Of a stretch of DNA of 64,000 nucleotides, positions 54,646 to 64,000 are shown piece by piece. The stretch spans positions 40,063,253 through 40,127,252 of the forward strand of contig OU452199.1 in the NCBI GenBank assembly GCA_911728435.2. Reading direction: 5' to 3'. The notes beneath the pieces were generated by a model, which did no database searches, had not been told where the DNA came from, and saw only the letters and a list, made by a program, of their open reading frames with translations. This stretch comes from Apoderus coryli. Taxonomy: Eukaryota > Arthropoda > Insecta > Coleoptera > Attelabidae. A program made the position numbers and the translations under genes. Position 1 is the stretch's first letter. Each line of letters begins with the position of its first letter.

Positions 54646-55384
54646 GAAATGGATTGACAAATGTAAGTAGCGAAAATTTCAGGAGGCTAAAACGTCTAAG
54701 GTGCCATGTACCATCAACATTACTGTATATATGAATTTGCCCGCTCCTCGTCGATAATGGATTACTTAAACAAAAAATTCCAAAAAAATAGCTGTGGACT
54801 ACTTTTTCGGTTTTTTAAAAATTTTTTACGGTTTCTCAGATGGACTGACAGAAAATTTTCAAAACCTACTTATTGACAAGATGACGAGTTAAGAATAAAT
54901 TAGCAGGAGGGTAGACAAATCTACTAACCCTCTCTCCTGTACGATCCTGCAGTGACATAGTACGAAGTGATGTAACATAAAACTACACAATAATAATTAC
55001 ATAGTACGTTAATTTCACAAATGACCAAGACATATAATACTTTTATTAAGAAAAGCCCTATTAGCTGCCAGGCTCTCTCTTTTATTACCTGGTGGAATAA
55101 AGACGCAAACCATCACAATATCCTCAGCCGGGCTCATTTTCCGTGTATAATACCTACCTACCTACCATCTAAAACCAACCAACTTAATTCAGACAGCCGC
55201 ACGATGGACCACCATGAAAGAGATGTTGATGATGATTGGTAGGAAAAGACAGTGCCGTATGCTTCATTACCAGCGTGCCGCCGGTGTTATAATGTACTCG
55301 AGTGGAAATAATCATTTTTGTTTTGAATTAGAAAATAAAATAAACTGTAATAATTTTATGACCTTTTTGTCATTTGTCTAAATT

Positions 55385-56125
55385 TAATAAATTTTTGTTT
55401 TGTTTTAGACATCAGCTATTTTTTTTTAAATATCGGGTTTTGTTCATTTTTCTTCTCTTTGGAGGCACTATTTATACGTAGATATTTTATATTTCAGATC
55501 TTCTAAGCCAAGTTCTTGTACGCAAAATAATTGATTTTTTTTAGTTTTATTATAAAATTTATTTTGTCCTCTTTTCTACTATTTACGAACCCCTATGTAA
55601 ACAAAATTTGTATACTGCATGTTGTAGATTATCGTATATCAAAGTTATTATATATAAGTAGCCAATTTTTCTGTTATATTTGGAAAAACATTTTTTTTTA
55701 CCCTTTTTCGAACGCCTGTGTGAACCAGTTCATTTATGTAACATTTTTTAGGTTATATTCTATCACAACTACGAAAAATTATTCCGTATTCCGAATAAGT
55801 TTATGAAGTGTATATATTTTTATTTTGACCCCTTTTACACTATTTACAAACGCCTATGAAAACAAGTTATTTATAACACATTTTTTAGGTTATATTCTAT
55901 CAAAGCTATAAATAACTATTCAATATTTCTGCTATGTTTAAGAAATTCGTTTTTTCTAACCGTTTTTACCCCATTTTACACTTTTTTGTCAATGTGGTCT
56001 AATTGTTCAGGTTAAATATTTTAGATTATATTTAATTAAACGCACAAAAAATTATTCAATATTTCGGATAAGTTTAAGACCTATGATTTTTTAAATTTTT
56101 GAACCCTCTTTCAAACCTCATCATC
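55385..56125 (+). repeat. Family D modular repeat, copy 3
   Basis: It parallels 8140-8780 from GACATCAGCTA and TATCGGGTTTTGTTC through several modules containing TTTACGAACCCCTATG or CGAACGCCTGTGTGAACC. It ends near TTTGAACCCTCTTTC. Upstream 54650-55380 shows no gene. Confidence 0.75.
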
Positions 56126-56819
56126 TATCACTCTCATATAGATACCATACCCCAGCTATCCCGATCTTTCTGAGGGTGTTCATTCTTTTGGAGCGTTTTC
56201 TAAATAATTGAAATTTTACGTCAAAAATGAGGTTCGCATATAAGGCATAATTACATTTTGTCATTATATGGAAGCTTTAATAATTTAATTTGTTGGGATA
56301 TCCTAGTAATTATATACCTACTTTAGAGGCCTATGTATATTGTTCTAATAAATATTAATACAGGGCATTTGAAAAAAAAAGGGAATAAAAAAATAGAGTA
56401 CGGCTCTGCCGGGGTGTAAGTCATTCTGACATATATGAGTTCAAAGGGCATATTATAGAGGACTATCTATGCTATAAATTTCAAAGTGGGACGTTTTGCC
56501 AGTTTTGAGCTATAAGGTGAGCAGTTATAATGTTGATGGGGGCTTAAAAAATAATAATACGGCTCTGATATTAATATCACTAAAATATATATGTTATAGA
56601 TCTGAATTTCTTGATATTAGTAGTATATAACCACTCTGATGGACAATATTTGAATTAATTGATATTCTAACCTCAAATATGTCTGTCGAAATATTTAATT
56701 ATTGACAAATAATTATTACAATATAAGTAAATTAACTTAGATTAATGATACTACATGTAGTTTGCATTTGCATTGCATTAATGCAAATGCTATGCGTTAC
56801 GACAGTCTTCGTTGGAGGT
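56126..56819. other. AT-rich spacer between family D copies, no gene seen
   Basis: No coding signal. Near 56766-56788 an ATTTGCAT and an ATGCAAAT octamer face each other around TGCATTA. Confidence 0.4.
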
Positions 56820-57300
56820 GTCGATATATAATTAGCGAATTTTTCTGGTATATTTGGGAAACATTTTTTTTTTCGATTTTGACCCTTTTTTTAGACTATT
56901 TTCGAACGCCTGTGTGAACCAATTCTTTTATGTAACATTTTTTAGGTTATATTCTATCACAACTATGAAAAATTATTCCATATTTCGAATAAGTTTAGGA
57001 AATATATATTTTTTATGTTTTGACCCATTTTCCACTATTTACGAACGCCTATGAAAGTAAGATATTTATGACACATTTTATAGGTTATATTCTATCAAAA
57101 CTATAAATAACTAGTTAATATTTCTGCTACGTTTAAGAAATACGTTTTTTTTTTAAATCTTTTTTACCCCATTTTACACTATTTTCGAACGCCAATGTGG
57201 TCTAATATTTTATGTTCAATATTTTAGGTTATATTCAATTAAATGCGAAAAATAATACAGCAGTATTTCGGATAAGTTTAAGAACTGTGAATCTACTAAG
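56820..57300 (+). repeat. Family D modular repeat, copy 4
   Basis: It starts AATTAGCGAATTTTTCTGG and contains CGAACGCCTGTGTGAACC, ATTTACGAACGCCTATG and CGAACGCCAATGTGGTC modules in the same order as copy 3. Confidence 0.75.
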
Positions 57301-57865
57301 AGTTATAGGTTCCAACTACCTAACTGGTGAAAATTTAAACGCAATTTTCTCGAGCAATTATCAAAAGTAATATATCGCTGTAAAGCGTAAAATAATTCTT
57401 CGCCACTGCTGATTAATATCTGTACTCGAAACATATACGGCATATTGAAATAAATTGCAGACGGAATATGATCGACCCTGTATGTTTACTTTTCTTTTAC
57501 GTCAAAAAACGGGCAACTTAAAACGAAAAGTGACGTTTGTGAGCGAATAGCTTTTTGCAACTAAGATACAATGAATTACATCTGGAACAAATATTCGGTT
57601 TTTTAATTCGGAGAAAATCCCTGATACCTCCCTGTGCATTTTTTTTTATTTTCAAGATTTTTTCTCATTTTTTTTGAACCAGTGTTTGCTAATGCTATAG
57701 GTCGCTTTTATGTTTACAGGCCATTGGTGTACCGGAAGTTTTTTTAGAAATTTATAAAATTTAATTTTTCTGAAATCAAATCAAATTTTGGTATATGAGT
57801 TTGTCAGAGTTAGTTTTTGGTTGAAATTACTTCTCTAGAAAATTGCGTTTATAATTTCACCATTT

Positions 57866-57931
57866 TGGCGTCATTGAGAGAGCGTGCGCTTCGCCTGCCG
57901 AAGGTTCTGGGTTCGAATCCCAGCTCTGGCA
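57866..57931 (+). repeat. tRNA-Ala(CGC)-like SINE head, copy 2
   Basis: TGGCGTCATTGAGAGAGC (box A-like), an anticodon-arm loop TTCGCCT with CGC, and a perfect T arm (CTGGG, TTCGAAT, CCCAG) ending CTCTGGCA, then an A/T-rich tail. The 5' acceptor strand does not pair with the 3' strand, so it is a pseudo-tRNA or SINE head rather than a working tRNA. Same family as 14190-14257. Confidence 0.65.
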
Positions 57932-58477
57932 ATATTTTTTTTTCTAATTTTTGATTTTTTTGGCAACAATTAGAGGCATTTTACCTCAGAAAAATAAATA
58001 AAAATAGAAGTGGCATAACAAGAAACTAATCACAAAAATGTTTGTAGCCTACATAACCTTTACATTTTTACTAATAAAATTGAACACTATTGCCAATTGT
58101 TCGTTTTATTCATAGAATCAGAACTCGTATTTCACATCCCAGTGTAAATTTTTATTAGGGTTGGTCACAGTGTTCTTACATTGCAGAACTATACAATATT
58201 TATAATATTTATTTTTGTATTCGGCTTCCATTACATGGTCATAAAATATTTAACGTCAAGAAATCAATCAAATATAATATGATTCACAAAAATACAGTTC
58301 TACGGATATAAATGTGTGGCTACCCCGCGGAGGGATTTGTTTATATTTACACGTCACGTTGACGTCTGGGGTGTTAGTAGTGCTTCGTACAGTTTTATAA
58401 CGCGAATTAAGTGACTTTTACGAGACTCTTCCACTTTACTGCATTTGTAGTGTGTAAAACTGGGTTTCCTTTAAATA

Positions 58478-58542
58478 ATGGGGAGAAAAAAGTGCTTAGT
58501 TTGCATGTCGAGTGATTTTCCGAGTAAAGTTACGTGTCACAA
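58478..58542 (+). CDS. Putative 5' exon of a second THAP-like zinc-finger gene
   Basis: ATG at 58478 opens MGRKKCLVCMSSDFPSKVTC, then H, and the reading reaches CACAA-GTAAGTAC, a near-consensus splice donor (58543). A C-x2-C pair right after a basic start and a VTCHK ending are typical of THAP-domain first exons, where the next exon supplies the FP... segment. Upstream is a moderately GC-rich 150-bp stretch with ACGTCACGTTGACGTC (58353) that could be a promoter with CRE-like half-sites. The remaining exons were not identified in the window. This is the best candidate for a host gene here. Confidence 0.5.
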
Positions 58543-58816
58543 GTAAGTACAATGGCGTAGATTTTGGGATTTTGCAGAGTTAACATGAGTTGTTTAAATA
58601 TACTATACACCTAGTTGCAAAATAGACAGTAATATAATAAACAAAAATAATTGTAAATTCATAAAATGCTTTATATTTCATAATTTCTTAATAAATAGTA
58701 GCATATCATCATACATGTATAATGATATGCACAGACCTTTAAGTAAGTACCTTACGATAAAGAGAAGATATGGGATGTGGTGCAAGTGGGCATTATGATC
58801 CTATAAAAAAATACTG

Positions 58817-60357
58817 GTGAGTCTAAAAATTATTATTGTTAGTTTTGTCTTTATATACGTGTTTGTATAATTATTTATATTGTAGATTTGTATTTTGTTT
58901 TATGATAATTGACATACTAAAATTGTATTTTTTTTAATACGTAGAATATATTAATATATCTAATAATTTGAGAACCGTCGAAATAGTTTTGTTGGATTCA
59001 TAATAATTGTTATCTTGTCTAAACCTAGTAGAAACAGATTCAGCTTCTCAGGTCTAGGAAAGATAAACGATTCATTTCAAACAAAAATTCATAATTATAT
59101 ACCTTTGCATTTAATAATAAATATTTTCATAATATAGAAAGTGTTTCCTTTTAATCCCAGACATCGATTATTTAATAAATTATATTCGAAAAAAATGCGA
59201 CAGTTCCTGCGTAGGCATGTATTTATTATTGGAAACTACAACCACGATTTCAAAAGAATTATACTACGCCACTGGCTTTTGTTTACAACACTCCTTCTGT
59301 CATTAAAAAGGTAAATATTGACCTTTATGTTATGAAGACAAACATTGAAATTAGATGACATTCCTATTTTTATTTATTTTTCTGAGCATTTTACCAAACT
59401 GATGAATTCGTATCACTTGGTTGCAGCCTTTTCCGTTATGGTATTTAAAGAAAAAACGTGAATTTTCGAAATTTCCTTAGAAAAACACATTTCCGGTTGC
59501 AAGTCTATTGATTTATAACAAAGAATTAATGGAATTAAATAAATCACACATCATAATAATTTAATAATACTTTATTCAGACAAAAATCTCATCTAAAACC
59601 TAAACATGAAAACATTCTTACAAATATGCATCGATATTTCTTTAACATAATTTCACACTTTAAAAACTTATAGTATTGTTATCTATGTACATTATTTTAA
59701 CTGTTAGTTATTTATTAGTAATTAATTTGTAGATATATTTTAAAAATAAATTACTAAAAATAAGTAGAATTATTTGAAAACTAAAGCTAATGAGTTAGAA
59801 TTTATACAAAATTGCCCTTAAATGCAACAGGTACAATTTATTAAAAACAATTAAGTAGTTAACAGTGGCGGACTAAATATTTTTAGTCGCTGGTAAATCA
59901 ATTACTGAAGTTGCTACCCTGGAAACTATACATAATGTCGATATTTGGTATGAAATCCTTTATGAATGCATGACTATGCCGTTTATCATTTAAATAATTG
60001 TCAACAGTGGCTTTAGTTTTTTGTTTTGACACCAAATTCTTTAAAAGAACGGAAATATACACAACAATTGATTGTGGTACACTGTGGCTAATTGTCTGGC
60101 GATGAAATTGACTGAAATTAGTTAAATCCAAAGCTAATCGATCTTGGATGTCACATTTTAGCTAATAAAATTACTATCGATGCGTTTTGCTTTTAAGTGA
60201 TTTAGAAGATGAAATAAATCATATTTCCGAAACGAAGGTTTAGACGTATTTGAGTATTGGTCAGTGGTACATTTTAAAGTACTGCCAGTACATGCTCCTA
60301 AGAAAATTCTACAAGTTTTGTATGAAACTTTTTTTCATACCATTTACCGTTCGTGAT
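58817..60357. other. AT-rich stretch, possible intron, no exon seen
   Basis: If the THAP-like exon at 58478 is real, this is probably intronic. CAGTGGCGGAC at 59862 resembles a hAT terminus but no partner end was found. The minus-strand reading at 59898-60131 is unrecognised. Confidence 0.35.
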
Positions 60358-61372
60358 ATACAGGGTGTTAGTAAATAAGTGCGACAAACTTCAGGAGGTA
60401 ATTCTGCATGAGAAAATAATTATAGTTGGCTATATAAACACATGTCCGCAAATGCTTCGCTTTCTGCTGAGATACAGTTAAAGTTTTTCTTAAAAACTGA
60501 AGATTTATTGATTGCTCTGAAACCGGTGGAGATATGCAAATTAAATTTAGTGGGTGTTAAGAGGTAGTTATTGCGCATTTTTTTACATGCAATTAAGAAT
60601 TATATGTTCATCAGCGGCGCGCATACGGGTAATGATCTCAATTTTTTTGAAGAAAAAAAAAGGTACGCCACAGGAATTTTTCAAATTAAAAATCATTTTG
60701 GAATTCCTCGTTCAATTTGTGATAAAAAATCTCTCTTGCTTTTTTTATCGTAGGGGGGCATTTGTGCAAAAAAAAACATCTCGCCGCGACGCTAGTAGGC
60801 TACTGTCAACATTCTGTTATACGAATATTTCAAATTAGCGTTTCGTTATTATTAGTGTTATTTTCTCTTATTGTTTTGGTTTAATGTTTATTGTATTAGA
60901 CAGTTCTTGTTAATGTATTAAAGAAATGAAAAATACGGGGTAAGATGTTTTATTTTTTTGCACAAAGACGATGCCTCATACGGTAAAACAGCGAAAGAGA
61001 TTTTTTATCACAAATTGAACGAGGAATTGCAAAATGATTTTTTATTTGAAAAATTCCAGTGGCGTACCATTTTTTTCTTTAAAAATATTGAGATCATTAC
61101 CCGTATGCGCGTCACTGATGAACATAAAATTCTTTATTGCTTACCAAAAAATGCGCAATAACTACCTCTTAAAACTCACTAAATTTCATTTGCATATCTC
61201 CACCGGTTTCAGAGCAATCAATAAATCTTCAGTTTTTAAGGAAAACTTTGACACCCCGTATCTCAGAAAACGAAGCATTTGCGGACATATGTTTATATAG
61301 CAAACTGTCATTATTTTTTCATGCAGAATTACCCTCTAAAGTTTGTCGCACTTATTTACTAACACCCTGTAT
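60358..61372. repeat. 1-kb foldback repeat with TA-CAGGGTGTTAG ends
   Basis: Arms of about 420 bp (60358-60780 and 60955-61372) are inverse copies, outermost ATACAGGGTGTTAGTAAATA on the left and its inverse on the right. TA lies at both ends. The loop is about 170 bp. The readings on this segment are the two arms read in mirrored frames, not genes. Transcribed, it would form a long hairpin RNA. Confidence 0.8.
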
Positions 61373-62744
61373 TGAGGGATTTCCATATTTTTTGCTCACC
61401 CTGTATACGTTACCATGTATGACAAAAGGTTAATAAAGATTATTATTATTATTGCTTTAGTACTTTTTGGAAGACTATTCAATTGGTCACATGATAGAAC
61501 TAAAATATACAGGGTCACCCATTTGTGATAAGGAGGATATAATAGTTTAAATGAGGCCATTATTTGCAAAACTCGCCATATTATGCTTTGAAGTCAAATT
61601 GTCAAAAAAAAAAAACTGCTCACAGGACCACTAACAAAGTTTCTTAATATTACTTTTTTTTACTAGTAGCCTTGTTTGAACAAAGAAACAAAACTGCTAA
61701 TTAGAAACCTAAAACTCTAACCGTTTACCAAAAAACCAAAAATAATTTGGATAGAGACAGTTTTGAAAATAACAATTAAAAATATCGTCATCAAATCTGA
61801 GCTCCTACATTAATCAACCATGCATACAAAAATATTTAAGGTTATAAAAAAAAGAGGAAACATTTTTTTTAACAAAAGTAAATATTAAAAATATACATTT
61901 TTAAACAGGTTCAGTTTGATTTTGAAATCCCTCCAAAATATACAGTTGCTGAAAATCTTATTACTCCGATAAGCATAGGGCTAGCTTTGCAAATAACTAC
62001 CACTTTTGATATAACATTTCAATATTAAATAGCTAGTTTTTAATGGAACTTACATGACAAAACGATTCGTCTTATGAAACTGAACGTCTAGAAAGATAAA
62101 AACCAAATTTCGGAAAAATGTCGATTAGCCATTTTTGCAAATAATAGCCTCAAGTGTAGTAATAATAGATTCAGAACATCTGAACATTCTGTATAGTATT
62201 TGTTACAATTAAATTGAGAAATAAATCAACAAAATACCTAGTCTATTTTGGACATCTAGAAGTACTTTTGACAAAATTAGTTTCCTTGGGTAACAAACTA
62301 TTTTCCTTGCAACTTAAGAAAAATCAAAACGCTTTGAATTGAGGTACTTATAGGGAGCCTCTAAGAAAGTCTATCTTATTTTTTATACTCATTTAAAAAA
62401 TCATAACTTTATTGAATATTTGTAATTATTTTAAAAGTTGACTTACGCAAAGTCAAAAATCAAAAAATAAATCTATTCTTCTCATAAAACTCCGTGGCGT
62501 CCCTTGGGTCTAACGTGATATATCATACCAAATCTTATTACATTATGAATTACATTAACAATAAAAATTGACATGAAATGTCTTATGGTAACAAAATAAT
62601 ATCTTAATCTACATTATAGTAGATATAAATAATAATAATAAATTTATCAGTCAATAAATAACCGAAATCTTACAAAATTAACAAAAAAAAAATTATTGAA
62701 ATCATTACATTACATAATATATAATGTGTCCAAGATAAAAATGG
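61373..62744. other. AT-rich stretch, no gene seen
   Basis: It contains CACCCTGTATACG (61398), a short (ATT)n tail (61438-61454) that may mark a decayed non-LTR 3' end, and TACAGGGTCACCC (61509). No coding signal. Confidence 0.4.
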
Positions 62745-63215
62745 GATAGCATTGGAATCTTGGAAACGGTAGGTGTTACAATGTCTGTAAAATTAGAGAA
62801 AAGTTGTACAATTTAAACACCTTTAAAATGGTGTTTTCAAACGTAAACTAACTTTAGCCGTTTTCCAGAATTTTTGAAAAAACTTATTTTTTGCAATTTT
62901 CGTTTTTATTTATTTCTGACGTTATTTTTATAGATATACAAAAATCAAAAGCACTTTCTTATTGTTACTTTTTGAGGAGAATTATATAGTGTTTGCACAT
63001 TTTCACTACGATGTTTCGTTTTTGTCAAACCATCATCAACTTCGTTTTTTTAAATACGGCCCTGGATTTTTTATTGTTAAATTTAAAGCCGTTTTCAATT
63101 CAAAAATAGGTGGAATATCACACCTAATCCTCTAAACATGTTTTTAGTATTTTTAGCTGTTATTTAAACTTCTTCAAGAAGAATCGCCATAGTTTGGCAC
63201 TTAACTGACTGAATG
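62745..63215 (+). repeat. Family F repeat copy 3
   Basis: The longest copy. Blocks such as CTTTAGCCGTTTTCCAGAAT, TTACTTTTTGAGGAGAATTA and AAACCATCATCAACTTCG are inverse to 13260-13350 and 16370-16560. No ORF. Confidence 0.55.
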
Positions 63216-64000
63216 CAGAGTAGTATCACAGCTAATACACATACAGCTAGGAAACTTCGCAGCGGCACCTTTGAACTGGCGATTTACGAGCAAGCGAGAC
63301 AAAAGTGTTGGTTTCTCTGTCGCACAAAGCGGAAAAGTCAGAGCCGGATTAAAACTATTACTCATTGAAGTAAAATTGCCTGGCAGTACCGTAATAAATA
63401 ATTTTAAAGTTAATTGGGTTATATTTTTTGAATCTATATTATAATATTGCAATAAAATTATGGTTGTATTTGGGGTTAATAATAATACTACTATTATTGA
63501 CAAGTAATAAAGTTTCATTTTTAAAGATTAAAAGAGCTCGTGTGAGCTGGCAAAGTGCAATTTATAAAAGTGAGGTCATAGTTATTACGATATAAGGACT
63601 GTTGTTATGTAATCTTACCAACAGATTAGTGATTTACGGTAATTTATAAAAGTTAATTGTTAAGGTCCTTCCTCATCTCTTAATTTTTTGCCTAACAGTA
63701 AAAGGACCTTAAATTACTGCTTTTGACGGTCTCAGGGTGTTCTGTCAATATACTTTTTTAGTTATAGTAATAATGGTTAATAACGGTAATGAATAAACAA
63801 TCACTTCATTTTTCATTAACACATACAAAAAAAGTAAATTGACAAAAAAAAAACAAAATTAAAAAGTCCTAGATAATCATATACAAATGAGATATGTGTA
63901 CAATATTTTAAAGCGCATTAGCACGTGATGATACCTCAATTTATTGTTTTTCAGAGCATACGAAGATGCTCAGGGTGACATATTTGGAAACTTAAATAAT
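63216..64000. other. No gene seen
   Basis: A short inverted pair AAGGTCCTT / AAGGACCTT lies at 63661-63712. Nothing else is recognisable to the end of the window. Confidence 0.35.

Noticed and set aside
57866..57931. Functional tRNA gene
   Set aside because: The T arm is perfect but the acceptor strands do not pair and the anticodon stem is broken, so it is a SINE head or pseudo-tRNA.
59862..59872. CAGTGGCGGAC as a hAT terminus
   Set aside because: No partner end or 8-bp duplication found within the window.
60554..61300. Several 60-94 codon readings
   Set aside because: They are mirrored readings of the two arms of one foldback repeat.
63201..63518. 105-codon minus-strand reading
   Set aside because: No motif, no start context, no similarity to families I know.

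Overview
This is an AT-rich, repeat-dense stretch of arthropod (almost certainly insect) nuclear DNA. The evidence is the mix of insect-type transposable elements: an errantivirus-like gypsy element with an Env domain, a second gypsy element with 2.9-kb LTRs, jockey/CR1-, RTE- and R4-like non-LTR fragments, piggyBac, hAT and IS630/Tc1-mariner transposase remnants, a copia Gag, and tRNA-derived SINE heads. The order of insect cannot be fixed from the sequence. No complete host gene is visible. The only host-like coding signals are two short THAP-type 5' exons and one exon-like segment inside an LTR.

Layout. 0-13.2 kb: foldback repeats bounded by TA-CAGGGTG ends, an RTE-like RT fragment lying between inverted repeat arms, a decayed mariner transposase, a THAP-like exon, a 2.8-kb TIR element with a transposase scar, and a copia gag fragment between CAGTGTTGCC inverted ends. 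13-20 kb: diverged repeats, a tRNA-Ala-like SINE head, a SAP-domain ORF, an RT fragment and a 0.5-kb foldback. 19.7-26.8 kb: a minus-strand CR1/jockey-like element split by a complete LTR element (20095-25666; identical LTRs, CATG target duplication). That LTR element encodes one 1608-residue Gag-protease-integrase-Env polyprotein with no reverse transcriptase or RNase H. 27-33.8 kb: a hAT remnant, another modular repeat, an open RNase H ORF and a jockey-like RT fragment. 33835-45239: an 11.4-kb gypsy element with intact Gag and Pol joined by a canonical A_AAA_AAA frameshift site, and matching 2900-bp LTRs. 45.6-54.7 kb: a second RNase H fragment, mariner remnants, and a piggyBac-like gene interrupted by two separate insertions, each with a target-site duplication. 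55-64 kb: modular repeats, a second SINE head, a THAP-like exon at 58.5 kb, and a 1-kb near-perfect foldback at 60.4-61.4 kb.

How the parts relate. Most of the window is a layered record of insertions. The two LTR elements are the youngest layer (identical LTRs). The 11.4-kb gypsy looks autonomous. The RT-less element would need RT supplied in trans. The TA-CAGGGTG repeats, of which there are roughly thirty ends, appear to be non-autonomous derivatives of IS630/Tc1-mariner elements, because one bounded copy still carries pieces of such a transposase. Work was by eye only, so repeat borders are approximate unless a target duplication fixes them.
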